Notes under the pieces: generated by a model | The model's database searches: none | Seen by the model: the letters and a program-made list of their open reading frames with translations, nothing else | Told to the model about the DNA's origin: nothing | Shown: positions 32,400 to 42,137 of the stretch, piece by piece | Layout of the letters: the number at the start of each line of letters is the position of its first letter | Position numbering within the stretch: the first letter of the stretch is position 1 | Assembly (NCBI GenBank): GCA_903901055.1 | Contig: CAIUPO010000109.1 | Location: 1-64,000, forward strand | Source of the DNA: an uncultured Bacteroidota bacterium | GTDB taxonomy: Bacteria; Bacteroidota; Bacteroidia; JABEUT01 | DNA: 64,000 nucleotides | Direction of reading: 5' to 3' | Translations under genes and position numbers: made by a program

Positions 32400-33740
32400 A
32401 TGTCAAGTCTCCTAATTCAAAATGCTTTTATTGTTAATGAAGGAGAAACATTTCATGGCGATATTTTGATTAAAGATGGACTCATCGCCTCCATTAGTTC
32501 AAGTATTCAGGACTACCCTGAAAACACCCAAATAATAAATGCAGAAGGAAAGTACCTTCTTCCCGGAATAATTGATACCCATGTCCATTTTCGTGAACCT
32601 GGACTGGTTTACAAGGCTGATATTTACACAGAATCAAAGGCAGCAGTTGCCGGTGGTGTAACTTCCTTCATGGATATGCCCAATACCTTCCCACCCGTAC
32701 TAACGCAGGAATTGCTGGAAGAAAAATATGTAATTGCTGGGCAAAAATCAATTGCCAATTATTCTTTCTACATGGGAACCTCTAATGATAATTATGATGA
32801 GGTTATAAAAACAGATCCAAAGAAAGTTTGCGGGGTGAAAATATATCTGGGTTCATCTACAGGTAATATGCTTGTGGATAATCCTAAGAGCATTGAAAAG
32901 CTTTTCGAAATAAAAAACTTATTGATTGCTACCCACTGCGAAGAAGAAAGCATCATCAAAGAAAATGCAAAAAATATTAAAGAGCAATATGGGGAAAACC
33001 CTCCCGCTTCAGTTCATCCGGTAATTCGTAACGAGGAATGTTGTTACACCTCTTCATCACATGCAGTTGAATTGGCAAAGAAAAAAGGAACACGGTTGCA
33101 TATTGTGCATGTGTCAACGGCTAAGGAAACCGGATTGTTTGATAATTCTATCCCCCTTGAAGAGAAAAGAATCACCTCCGAAGTCTGCCCACATCATCTG
33201 TGGTTTTCCGATAAAGACTATGCCGACAAGGGTAACATGATAAAATGGAATCCTGCCATAAAGACCGAATATGATAAAACAGGACTCTTACAAGCTTTGC
33301 TTGAAAACAAAATAGATAGTATTGCTACGGACCATGCCCCACATACACATGACGAAAAAGAACAAGCCTATTTCTCATGTCCTTCAGGCGGGCCAATGGT
33401 GCAGCATTCATTAATGGTAATGCTTGAATTACATAAAAAAGACTTGATTTCAATAGAAGAAATCGTAAAGAAAATGTGCCATGCACCGGCAGTTTGTTTT
33501 CAAATTGAGAAACGCGGATTTATCCGTGAAGGTTATTGGGCCGATCTTGTGATGGTAGATTTAGACTCCCCTTGGACAGTTGAAAAGAGTAACATCCTAT
33601 ACAAATGCAAATGGAGCCCTTTGGAAGGGGAAACCTTCCAGGCAAAAGTCACACATACATTTGTTAACGGGCATCTAGCCTACTCCAACGGTACATTTTA
33701 CGAGGCTGAAAAAGGTCAACGGATTTTGTTTAACCGATAA
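32400..33740 (+). CDS. pyrC: dihydroorotase (intact metal site)
   Basis: A 446-residue class I-type dihydroorotase/amidohydrolase. All catalytic elements are present: DTHVHFREPG with His61 and His63, VKIYLGSSTGNM with the Lys that becomes carbamylated, ATHCEEE, LHIVHVSTAKE and ATDHAPHTHDEK with the catalytic Asp. It closes N-carbamoyl-aspartate to dihydroorotate in pyrimidine synthesis; a hydantoinase-like role is less likely given the REPG and DHAPH motifs. It stands 2 bp after the glycosyltransferase gene and converges on the 1492-residue gene. A second homologue at 48972 lacks several ligands. Confidence 0.9.
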   Translation: MSSLLIQNAFIVNEGETFHGDILIKDGLIASISSSIQDYPENTQIINAEGKYLLPGIIDTHVHFREPGLVYKADIYTESKAAVAGGVTSFMDMPNTFPPVLTQELLEEKYVIAGQKSIANYSFYMGTSNDNYDEVIKTDPKKVCGVKIYLGSSTGNMLVDNPKSIEKLFEIKNLLIATHCEEESIIKENAKNIKEQYGENPPASVHPVIRNEECCYTSSSHAVELAKKKGTRLHIVHVSTAKETGLFDNSIPLEEKRITSEVCPHHLWFSDKDYADKGNMIKWNPAIKTEYDKTGLLQALLENKIDSIATDHAPHTHDEKEQAYFSCPSGGPMVQHSLMVMLELHKKDLISIEEIVKKMCHAPAVCFQIEKRGFIREGYWADLVMVDLDSPWTVEKSNILYKCKWSPLEGETFQAKVTHTFVNGHLAYSNGTFYEAEKGQRILFNR

Positions 33741-33751
33741 ATCCGCTCTTC

Positions 33752-36700
33752 CTAGTTCCCGTAAATCCTCCTCATGAAGGTCGTCTTCTTAGTGTTAGGC
33801 GCAGTAGCAAAAGAAATTTTTCCCTTATCTGTTTTCATTTCACGTTTATCAGGCTTAACAGCATTCATAGCATTTGTAAATTCATCGTTCGAGCTTGCCA
33901 CTTGCACCAACCCAGAATAATAATTAAAATAATACCAGTGCATAGGGTCAAACTCAATGTAAATATTCACTTCATCGCCGCCATGTTTCTTACGTATTTC
34001 AACAATTCCGGTTGTCTGTTTGTTAATCATGGTTTTACCAATGCTACCAATTCCAATAGGCCCTTCCGAGATATAAGAATGGGTTTCATTATTCCATTTC
34101 AATTTTACATTGCTTAAGAAGAACTGTGATTGCAATTCTTTTGGCAGTTTTTTCACCGTTCCATAAAGTGTTAACTGAGAAACCAGTTTATCTGCTTCAT
34201 CTTTACCCATCAACTCACGCAGGTTTTTCTGGAAGTCAGGGTCTTCAAAATTAATGGGCCTTAGGTTTGTAAAGCCTTGTGCATCGGCAGCCATCTTATC
34301 CATTGCTCCATCATCAAAGAAGAAATTAGCAAGCATTGCAACATTACAAACTACACTATCAGGAATAATATAATCAGTAATATTTCCTACTGTCTTCAAA
34401 TCAAACGCCTGCAAATCTCCCCCAAGGTTCATTACCCCTTCACCATACTCAATACATTTACGGGTATTAAGGCTTACATAATTCCCGGGTAATGTTTGCG
34501 CTATCAGTTTTTCCTTATTTGATATCCTGTATTGTTGCGATGGCGGATCATAAGCCAGGTATCCGCTATCAGGAACGATAATAATATCCTTTTTAATATT
34601 GACTATAGGAGATAAGAAAGCCCCGTAAATACTGGTTGAATCGGCAGTTGACATAACCGGCGACACGGCAAGAGGAATACCATTATCATTTCTTGCTTTT
34701 CCAATTGGAATTTCCACGTTATTCGGGTCAACCTCGCCGGCAAACTTCAGCCACGCAATTTTAATTTCATTGCAACTATGATTTATCCGTGTGGAACCAT
34801 CAAAGAATAAAAACGGATCAGATGCCTTCAATGTTACCCTTCCTTTATACCTGAAATAAGGGCTTATAGAGAAATTTGCCGTGTCTGACACTTCTGTATT
34901 TGCAATAGTTTGGTGTGAAGTATCAACGTGAATATTGCTGAAATACATCGGCCTCCTGTTTTTTGAGCCGTCAATAAAATCATAATACCCCGACCCTGCA
35001 TAGCTTTTACGGGATGTAATACTAATGTCGGCTTTATAAATATTGTAATACTTGGTAACCTTGTTTGCCGTAATGGTTGCATTAATTAAGGGCTCCATTA
35101 CTGCTTTTTTATGCACGGTTATATTTCCGCTGTCCGGAACAATTCGGGCATCGGCCACATCAATATATTGCACATTGTGGGCAGAAATCTCATAAGTTTT
35201 AAGACTAAACCTTGCCCTAGGTGTAATAAACTGCAGAGAGTCCTGATGCGAGTCAACCGAAATAAATCGGGACCCGGAAAACTCAAGTTCTTTCGCATTA
35301 GATGTTTCTTTTTGCTTTTCCTTAGTACCCAATTCAATATCATCCTGATCAATATACCACTTAAATTCGTCCATATAGGCTATATATTTGTTTTCAGGAA
35401 ACTTCACGATAGAACCGCTTCCATTCGTAACAAACTCACCAATCCTCGTTTCGAAATCAATATCGGTTTTCATATTGGTAGTACCAAACGCAATACCTGT
35501 TAAGTCTTCATTTTTCAGATTAAAACTGGCAGTATCTGCTTTAACCCTATGCTGGAGGAATACAAAATTATTGGAGTTTACAAAAGCTTTCAGGAAGTCC
35601 ATTTGTCCGTTACCGGAGAGTAATTCGGGAGATACTGTAAGTACGCCGTGAAAAGTGGCAAATTTATTATAGCATGAAAAGGGATGAAATAAATCTTTCA
35701 CAAATAGTTCATTTTGCTTAGGCAGCCAATGCTCGTATACAGTATCGCCTTCCACCTGCGGAAACTCAGGCTGGGCTTTCTGTTCTGCTACATTAAAAGT
35801 CTGAACATGTGCATTCATTGAATCAGGGAAGAAAATAAACTTCTTCGATTTTGAAACAGATGTTACATATTTAAAGTCACCATCCCCAATAAGGCCTTCG
35901 TTGCTAAGTTTGAGTTTGGAAAAGAGTTTGCCTTTCCCTTTATACAAATCCAGTCCATCTGCATTAATATCATGAACAAAACCAAGGGAATAATCGGGCT
36001 GTAGTCTCAGTGCTTCACGCATTTCAGGCACTATGTCTGCCGAGGCAAATGTTCCTTCAAAATGCAAACGGGCATTGGAGAAGCGGGCCAAACTATCAAT
36101 GGTGAAAGGGTCTGCTTTAAAATAAAAATTATCGCGCTTGTAGACACCATTCTGAATATCTTTTTTGTCATAGTAAACAAAAGTATTGGTATCACTAATT
36201 AAAATCGGGTATTCCTTGAATGGTTTTAAGCCCGATTTGTTCATCGTTTTATCAATAATCAACTCTCCACTTAAGTGTCGTATCAAGCTTTTTACAGGAA
36301 CTAGAGGAAACTTTCCGGTAGAATCCTTTGTATAAGAATTGGCAAATAAGCGCAAGGAATCAACATTCTTCATTTTAATTTTGAAGTTGACATAATCAAA
36401 ATCAAATTGTTTTCCGAAGAAGGCAAACCTGCCTGCCCTAACAACGCCAGCAAAAGTGGCTTCCCTGTTACGATGCAATACCATGTGCCTTTTTTCAGGG
36501 AAGAAGTACACACTTTGAGAGTCGCTTAAATCGACTACCCTAATACCATTAATACTAATGTCGTAAGTATTCAAATCCATTACGCCGTTATCTTTTGCAG
36601 TAGTATCGTTACTAGCAAACTTTGCCGGGTCTTCAGAGTGATAATCCAATACATCGTAATCAGCTTTTCCGGAGCGGTTGTCAATAAAAGTAAAGAGTTT

Positions 36701-38230
36701 GTCTTCAACATGAATTCTGTCTGTCTGCACATCAAGGTTCACTAATCCGATTGTAGCCAAACGGAATATCAGAGGACGAAGTTCATCGGAAGTGATACGC
36801 ATAAATGAGGCTAAATCGTCCATCAACAAATCGCGGGAGTTAATAGATTTAGAATACTTCGATATTTCAACCATTGGGCTCATTCCCGATGGATCCCTTA
36901 ATTTTTCATACAATTCAGGGCGGAAAAAATCCTGCGATTCAAAGTCAGCTACCGTTTGAGTATTCCCTTCAATCATCCTGAATTCAATCTTCGGCTGATC
37001 AGTGTACCACGACAATTCCTCAAAAAACATATTCACCTTATGGTAGGTATCAAAAAACGGAGCCTGAGAAAGCCCTTGATTAGTGCGAATGAGAGACACA
37101 TGCTTCTTAACTATATTATATGTCATCTGAATATCCGGATGAAAAATGGAATCGCCGTCAATTGAGAAAAGTATACGTGCATCATCCGTCATGATGTTAT
37201 CTTTCGTAATACCATAATAAAGTGATGAGGTAGTAAGGAATGGTTTATTATTTCTTTTAAAAATTAATTGTGCCGGCTCTTCCTTCGTTCCTGAACCCAC
37301 AAACCTTCTCCCACGCATTGAAAATCCTCCATTATAAGTCACATCAGGTGTAAGGTTAGGAATGGTGAGACGTTTTCCGTATGAAATAAATCGCGGATAA
37401 CTTTCTCTTTCTTTTGGCTCGGTAATATCCCTTTCAATAAGTCTTCCTTCTAAAGGTTTATCAAAATAATTTTTATTCCAGAACACAACTGAGTCAGCAG
37501 CAAACCCACCTTCTTTAAATGTTATTTTATAATTCTTCAACTCTGCATAAACATCATTTGCATCAAGCCCGGTACGGGTCCAATCCGTTTTGCCGCCTTC
37601 ACCCCTCCAGGTTCCTTTCAGAATAGTATAGATACCTTTGGTGTTATAAATAATAATTGTATCATTTCGCTCATTCGTACATTTCAAGTTTATTTTTTTG
37701 AAAATTATTTCCTGAACGCTGTCACAATTAAATTCGTAATCGTTATTATCTGTACTCCAGTTTACCGTAGGAGACTTGAACATTACACCCGAACCAAACA
37801 GGTTCTCGCAAATAGAAAGAAATGTATTTAAATTGGTATATGGCTTCGTTTTCATTTGCTTTTGGAGGCTAGTGTACCACTGGTCAAATTTATCCTGTGG
37901 AGTTTGCGCCTTCGCAATGTTTTGCATTACATTTAGGAAAGACTGAAAGGTTGGATATACCTGCATTTTCTTCTCAAGCATTTCATCGGCTACCTTATAA
38001 GTTACCTTTTTGTAATAGGCAGTATAGCCGGGAGATTTCCAGGTGACACCAAATTGTTTTACAAAATCTTTCACACCGCTTTTATCGGCGAGACCCGTAT
38101 TTAAATAGACTTCCAAATCATCCAAAAACTTTATTGAGTCGTGCTGGAATTGGGTTATATGCCCTCCCTGGGCTTTCAGAGTTACTGCAAAAGGCAATAA
38201 AAACAAAAATATGATTGCTATTCTTTTCAT
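33752..38230 (-). CDS. very large exported protein of unknown function
   Basis: A 1492-residue protein I do not recognise. A signal peptide (MKRIAIIFLFLLPFAVTLKA) is followed by an alpha-helical domain to about residue 160 (FLDDLEVYLNTGLADKSGVK; ADEMLEKKMQVYPTFQSFLN), then more than 1200 residues of predicted beta-structure with recurring short patterns of the type FxxxxVxFxxxxFDF, resembling stacked sheets or a beta-solenoid. RDLLMDDLASFMRITSDELR (about 490-509) is a helical interruption. The C-terminus is basic (KRRIYGN-like). No C-terminal T9SS domain or barrel motif is seen, so a periplasmic site is inferred. It begins 5 bp after tpiA and is the last gene of that operon. Confidence 0.7.
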   Translation of the reverse strand: MKRIAIIFLFLLPFAVTLKAQGGHITQFQHDSIKFLDDLEVYLNTGLADKSGVKDFVKQFGVTWKSPGYTAYYKKVTYKVADEMLEKKMQVYPTFQSFLNVMQNIAKAQTPQDKFDQWYTSLQKQMKTKPYTNLNTFLSICENLFGSGVMFKSPTVNWSTDNNDYEFNCDSVQEIIFKKINLKCTNERNDTIIIYNTKGIYTILKGTWRGEGGKTDWTRTGLDANDVYAELKNYKITFKEGGFAADSVVFWNKNYFDKPLEGRLIERDITEPKERESYPRFISYGKRLTIPNLTPDVTYNGGFSMRGRRFVGSGTKEEPAQLIFKRNNKPFLTTSSLYYGITKDNIMTDDARILFSIDGDSIFHPDIQMTYNIVKKHVSLIRTNQGLSQAPFFDTYHKVNMFFEELSWYTDQPKIEFRMIEGNTQTVADFESQDFFRPELYEKLRDPSGMSPMVEISKYSKSINSRDLLMDDLASFMRITSDELRPLIFRLATIGLVNLDVQTDRIHVEDKLFTFIDNRSGKADYDVLDYHSEDPAKFASNDTTAKDNGVMDLNTYDISINGIRVVDLSDSQSVYFFPEKRHMVLHRNREATFAGVVRAGRFAFFGKQFDFDYVNFKIKMKNVDSLRLFANSYTKDSTGKFPLVPVKSLIRHLSGELIIDKTMNKSGLKPFKEYPILISDTNTFVYYDKKDIQNGVYKRDNFYFKADPFTIDSLARFSNARLHFEGTFASADIVPEMREALRLQPDYSLGFVHDINADGLDLYKGKGKLFSKLKLSNEGLIGDGDFKYVTSVSKSKKFIFFPDSMNAHVQTFNVAEQKAQPEFPQVEGDTVYEHWLPKQNELFVKDLFHPFSCYNKFATFHGVLTVSPELLSGNGQMDFLKAFVNSNNFVFLQHRVKADTASFNLKNEDLTGIAFGTTNMKTDIDFETRIGEFVTNGSGSIVKFPENKYIAYMDEFKWYIDQDDIELGTKEKQKETSNAKELEFSGSRFISVDSHQDSLQFITPRARFSLKTYEISAHNVQYIDVADARIVPDSGNITVHKKAVMEPLINATITANKVTKYYNIYKADISITSRKSYAGSGYYDFIDGSKNRRPMYFSNIHVDTSHQTIANTEVSDTANFSISPYFRYKGRVTLKASDPFLFFDGSTRINHSCNEIKIAWLKFAGEVDPNNVEIPIGKARNDNGIPLAVSPVMSTADSTSIYGAFLSPIVNIKKDIIIVPDSGYLAYDPPSQQYRISNKEKLIAQTLPGNYVSLNTRKCIEYGEGVMNLGGDLQAFDLKTVGNITDYIIPDSVVCNVAMLANFFFDDGAMDKMAADAQGFTNLRPINFEDPDFQKNLRELMGKDEADKLVSQLTLYGTVKKLPKELQSQFFLSNVKLKWNNETHSYISEGPIGIGSIGKTMINKQTTGIVEIRKKHGGDEVNIYIEFDPMHWYYFNYYSGLVQVASSNDEFTNAMNAVKPDKREMKTDKGKISFATAPNTKKTTFMRRIYGN

Positions 38231-38235
38231 AAATA

Positions 38236-39006
38236 TTAGGACGGGAATGAATGTATAATTGTTACAAAATCTTTTGCTACTAAGGAAGCACCTCCAATTA
38301 GGCCGCCGTCAACATCAGGGCAGGCAAATAGCTCTGCTGCATTTTTTGCATTACAACTGCCGCCATACAAAATGGAAACAGAATTGGCTGTTTCTTTTCC
38401 GTATTTTTTATCAATTAAAGTACGGATAAAAAGGTGCATTTCCTGTGCCTGTTGACTTGTTGCGGTAAGGCCAGTACCAATAGCCCAAACAGGCTCGTAG
38501 GCTAAAACTACTTTACCAAATTCAGCCGCATTTAAATGAAACAAACTATCTGAAATTTGTTTTTCCACAACTGAGAAATGTTCTTTAGCATGACGTTTTT
38601 CTTGCGATTCGCCAACACAAAATATGGGGGTGAGTGATTGCCCTAAAACAATGTTTACCTTCTTTTTTAATTCCTCATGAGTCTCATGAAAGTAGCTTCT
38701 GCGTTCGGAATGTCCAATAATAATATGTGTTCCACCCAATGATTTTATCATTGCTGCAGACACCTCCCCGGTAAATGCTCCGCCTTCTTCATAAGCACAG
38801 TTCTGTGCGCCAGTAAACAAGTTTTTTATTCCGTGTGAATGGCGGGCTACCTTACGCAAGTATGGAAATGAGGGGATTAATATTTTCACAATATCATCAG
38901 ACTTTATGTCATCCTTCAGCATAATAGTTATTTCATCCACTAACTCTACAGCTTCTGAGTAAAGCTTATTCATCTTCCAATTTCCAGCGACAATTTTTTT
39001 TCTCAT
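38236..39006 (-). CDS. tpiA: triosephosphate isomerase
   Basis: A 256-residue TIM barrel enzyme that interconverts dihydroxyacetone phosphate and glyceraldehyde 3-phosphate. The catalytic set is complete: Lys11 in AGNWKMNK, His99 in IIGHSERRSYF, and Glu171 in LAYEPVWAIGTG; loop 6 is AIGTGLTAT and the phosphate loop is YGGSCNAKNA and GGLIGGASL. It lies in a minus-strand operon with DUF1599 and BT_3928-like genes, a neighbourhood often seen in Bacteroidota, 53 bp after an ABC permease and 5 bp before the 1492-residue gene. Confidence 0.97.
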   Translation of the reverse strand: MRKKIVAGNWKMNKLYSEAVELVDEITIMLKDDIKSDDIVKILIPSFPYLRKVARHSHGIKNLFTGAQNCAYEEGGAFTGEVSAAMIKSLGGTHIIIGHSERRSYFHETHEELKKKVNIVLGQSLTPIFCVGESQEKRHAKEHFSVVEKQISDSLFHLNAAEFGKVVLAYEPVWAIGTGLTATSQQAQEMHLFIRTLIDKKYGKETANSVSILYGGSCNAKNAAELFACPDVDGGLIGGASLVAKDFVTIIHSFPS

Positions 39007-39059
39007 ATTTTTTTATTTTCATTAATCATAGCAATCAACTAAATCAAAAGAATCACAGT

Positions 39060-40139
39060 TCAGACATTTTTTATCCTTGGGTCAAGTAACCCATACGAAA
39101 TATCGACTAATATATTAATAATTACAAAGAGGGCGGATGTTACGAGTATAACTCCCATAATTACAGGCAAGTCAAATCTACCTAGTGCATCAACTATATT
39201 TTTACCAATACCTTCCCAACCAAAAATATATTCCACAAAAACAGCTCCTGCAATAAGACTTGCAAACCATCCTGAAATGGCTGTAATTACAGGATTCAAC
39301 ATGTTCTTCATGGCATGACGGGTTACGATTGTTCGCAAGCTTAATCCTTTTGCAAATGCGGTACGTATGTAATCTTTTGTCATTACTTGCAGCATGGAAT
39401 TACGCGTGAGTTGCACAATAATTGCGAGTGGTCTAATTCCTAATGTAATTGCAGGCAGTATAAGATTTTGTAATTGCAAAACGCGGTTCCCATCTTCATC
39501 CAAAATGAAAAGATTGCCCGTAATATTGAGTCCGGTGTAACGATTCAGAACATGACCAAAAAGCCATGCTATAATTAATCCGGTAAAAAACGAAGGCCCT
39601 GCCATACCAAGTACAGAAAGGACTATAGAAACTTTATCATAGATGGAATCTTTAAACAAGGCGGCTATTATCCCCATAAATATTCCAAGTATCGAGGCAA
39701 TAATAATTGCGGTAAAAGCAAGTATAGCGGTATTGGGTAAAGCAGAAGCAATAATATCACTCACTTTTTTACGGGATTGATAAGAACGCCTTAAATAAGG
39801 AAACTTTAGGATTAGAGAACGGTTTTGACTAAACCTAATTAGTTTTAAGGGGTGACTATATTTTTCAGGATCTAAATAAATGTGGCTTGTAGTCGAAGTT
39901 TCGTTATAAATGGAAATTGGCGTAAGGTCATTCACATATAAAATGAAGCGGTTAAAAACCGATTCATCCATCCCCATATCCTTGTGAATAATGTCGATTG
40001 ATTTTTGATTAACCCGCTGCCCCATCATCAGCCGGGCAGGATCGCCCGGTAAAATATTGAACAATACAAAAACAAGAATAAGCACACCGAACAATACTAA
40101 AACTCCATGCATTATCCGTTTTACAATAAACCTTAGCAC
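39060..40139 (-). CDS. oligopeptide/dipeptide-type ABC transporter permease (DppB/OppB family)
   Basis: A 359-residue inner membrane permease with the DppB N-terminus (FIVKRIMHGVLVLFGVLILV, FNILPGDPARLMMGQ) and the EAA loop IRTAFAKGLSLRTIVTRHAM, followed by GWFASLIAGAVFVEYIFGW. About six membrane helices are evident; the segment between 75 and 135 is an enlarged periplasmic loop. It is an orphan here: no second permease, ATPase or binding protein is near. It lies between the BT_3928-like gene (2-bp gap) and tpiA, so it seems to be inserted into an otherwise conserved metabolic operon. Confidence 0.88.
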   Translation of the reverse strand: MLRFIVKRIMHGVLVLFGVLILVFVLFNILPGDPARLMMGQRVNQKSIDIIHKDMGMDESVFNRFILYVNDLTPISIYNETSTTSHIYLDPEKYSHPLKLIRFSQNRSLILKFPYLRRSYQSRKKVSDIIASALPNTAILAFTAIIIASILGIFMGIIAALFKDSIYDKVSIVLSVLGMAGPSFFTGLIIAWLFGHVLNRYTGLNITGNLFILDEDGNRVLQLQNLILPAITLGIRPLAIIVQLTRNSMLQVMTKDYIRTAFAKGLSLRTIVTRHAMKNMLNPVITAISGWFASLIAGAVFVEYIFGWEGIGKNIVDALGRFDLPVIMGVILVTSALFVIINILVDISYGLLDPRIKNV

Positions 40140-40141
40140 GC

Positions 40142-41392
40142 CTAATGGAAATAAGATTCTGCTACTTCAGCATAAGTGGGGATGGCATGATAGTGCCACA
40201 TTGCCTTTACAACACCACTGTTAATTAAAATTAATCCGGGGTTAGAACGTATCATTGTCTTTAAAACTGTTCCGTCTGTTGTAAAGAATTTATAAGTCGT
40301 ATTGTATTTTTTTTCATAGGCAGAAATTTCATCCGGACCAGATGCTGTAATGCAAATAAATCCACAGTGATTCTTATTACAATCTGCGACTAAAGCATTT
40401 ATTTTGCTTATCGTTTTATCATCCTTGTTAGCTTCACTAATAGACATACAAACCAATAAGAAGTGATTTCCAGGGACGCTTAGTACGCTATCTGTAACAT
40501 CGTTTCCATCCAAACTTGTAATATTAAAATCTTTAATTTTCGCCTCTATACCTTTCTTAATTACCTCCGTTCTGCTGCTCTTAAAATCCCACTCGGCCTG
40601 GTAATTATCAGGGAATTTATCAAACTCCTTCTCCTCTCCTGTTTTTTTGTTCTTAAGCGTATAGTAGAATTTCTCCACATCCGGAACACCTTTCATATCC
40701 TTCTTAATATCGGTTCCTACCTTATAGGGACGGAAATCTAACACGGGCAAATAACTGTAGCAATACCAGGAAAATACAGTAGAGCCAACCAGAAATATAC
40801 CAACCATAACCCGCTCTGCAACCTTTGTAAACGCAGGAGTTACGTGCTTGCTGCCAAGTATAATTATTATTATAAACACCATTAGCACCACATTTTTCCA
40901 GAAGGATTGCCAGGATGTAAATGGGATTGCATCACCAAAGCAGCCGCATTCAAGCACTTTGTTATAGTGCGCAGTGTACCATGTAAGGAACGTAAAGAAG
41001 ACCATCATCAGGGTAACCATCGTTAGCGTAAATCTTTTCCAGATACCAATTAGCATCATAAACCCTAATGTCATCTCAATAATAGAAACAGAGAATGCAA
41101 TTGCAAAACTGAATTTATCCATCGATGGAAAATCGAGTGCATCCTTTGCAAAATATTCTTTAAGTTTATAAGTAAAACCTAAAGGGTCGTCAGCCTTTAC
41201 AAAGCCGGAAAAGATGAATGTTATTCCAACTACAATCCGGAAAATGGTGACTCCGGCTTTTTTCTTAGAAGGAATAGCAATACAGATGAACCCTGTCAAG
41301 ATTAAAACAGCAAGAATTCCAAGAACGATTGCCTGTGTTATTGTCAGGGAAGAAAAGATATTCAGGATAGTCAGAAGTTTACCGCTTTTCAC
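40142..41392 (-). CDS. BT_3928-like DoxX/thioredoxin-fold membrane protein
   Basis: A 416-residue protein. The N-terminal half has four to five helices of the DoxX/MauE type (FRIVVGITFIFSGFVKADDP, about 52-71; SIIEMTLGFMMLIGIWKRFT), a Cys-containing loop LECGCFGDAIPFT (about 149-161), then a last helix. The C-terminal ~150 residues form a thioredoxin-like domain (FNITSLDGNDVTDSVLS, HFLLVCMSIS, TYKFFTTDGTVLKTMIR-type) without an evident CxxC. The combination suggests a role in envelope thiol or quinone redox chemistry. It overlaps the end of DUF1599 by 14 bp and is followed 2 bp later by the ABC permease. Confidence 0.82.
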   Translation of the reverse strand: MKSGKLLTILNIFSSLTITQAIVLGILAVLILTGFICIAIPSKKKAGVTIFRIVVGITFIFSGFVKADDPLGFTYKLKEYFAKDALDFPSMDKFSFAIAFSVSIIEMTLGFMMLIGIWKRFTLTMVTLMMVFFTFLTWYTAHYNKVLECGCFGDAIPFTSWQSFWKNVVLMVFIIIIILGSKHVTPAFTKVAERVMVGIFLVGSTVFSWYCYSYLPVLDFRPYKVGTDIKKDMKGVPDVEKFYYTLKNKKTGEEKEFDKFPDNYQAEWDFKSSRTEVIKKGIEAKIKDFNITSLDGNDVTDSVLSVPGNHFLLVCMSISEANKDDKTISKINALVADCNKNHCGFICITASGPDEISAYEKKYNTTYKFFTTDGTVLKTMIRSNPGLILINSGVVKAMWHYHAIPTYAEVAESYFH

Positions 41393-41948
41393 TGTCAGTA
41401 GTATGTTTAACCTGTTCTGTAAGACGTATTAACGCAAATATAGCATAATTCATTACATCGTAATAGTTGGCATCAATACCCTCTGAAATCAGGGTTTGAC
41501 CTTTGTGTTCCTCAATCTGTTTAATGCGCATCAGCTTCATTAGGATTAGGTCTGTGAGGGATGAAATACGCATCTCGCGCCATGCTTCACCATAATCATG
41601 GTTCTTATCCTGCATCAGGGTGCGAGCTTCATTAGCCTGCATGTCAAAAAGTTTTTCCACCTCATCACCCGGAATCTCTGTCCTTGTATCATCCTTCATG
41701 TGCAGTTGAATCAGAGCAATTACGGCATAGTTGTATATCCCAATAAAGTCTCCGTTTATGTCATCGCCCACTTTTTGGGTGCCTTTCTCTTCTATGCTTC
41801 GTATCCGTTGCGCTTTAATAAATACCTGGTCGGTAATGGATGAAGTGCGCAGAATACGCCATGCTGTGCCATAGTCATACATCTTCTTCATGAATATATC
41901 CTTCGCCGATTTTACAGCCGCATCATATTGCCGGAGGGTTTTTGTCAT
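41379..41948 (-). CDS. DUF1599 protein with internal duplication
   Basis: A 189-residue cytoplasmic protein made of two similar halves. Residues about 20-80 read KKMYDYGTAWRILRTSSITD...RIRSIEEKG and about 115-175 read KNHDYGEAWREMRISSLTD...RIKQIEEHKG; both are followed by YDVMNYAIFALI-like helices. This K..DYG.AWR..R.SS.TD pattern defines DUF1599, a family assigned to nucleotide-modification-associated domains by others; the actual reaction is unknown. It heads the operon running to the 1492-residue gene; a TATCTTTG box is 23 bp upstream. Confidence 0.85.
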   Translation of the reverse strand: MTKTLRQYDAAVKSAKDIFMKKMYDYGTAWRILRTSSITDQVFIKAQRIRSIEEKGTQKVGDDINGDFIGIYNYAVIALIQLHMKDDTRTEIPGDEVEKLFDMQANEARTLMQDKNHDYGEAWREMRISSLTDLILMKLMRIKQIEEHKGQTLISEGIDANYYDVMNYAIFALIRLTEQVKHTTDSEKR

Positions 41949-41971
41949 ACGTTGCCCTTAAATTAGGATTC

Positions 41972-41979
41972 CAAAGATA
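41972..41979 (-). promoter_or_regulatory. -7 promoter box TATCTTTG for the DUF1599-tpiA operon
   Basis: Exact TAnnTTTG on the minus strand, 23 bp before the ATG at 41948. Higher in the same gap, AAGGAGTAAG-type text (41991-42017) and CTTACTCCTTAC (42109-42121) form an inverted pair. Confidence 0.55.
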
Positions 41980-42137
41980 TGGGTAAAATGGAATAAGGAA
42001 TAAGGAGTAAGGGGTAAGTATTAACAACTTTTAATAACTTTCATGACCTCTAAAACTTGCAGAAGTTAGAGAGTATGTATTTAATAATAATTTTGCCTAT
42101 TATTATTAACTTACTCCTTACTTCTAACACTTAATAT

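Noticed and set aside
35111-35503. 130-codon open frame opposite the 1492-residue gene
   Set aside because: Antisense to a long real frame; no family features.
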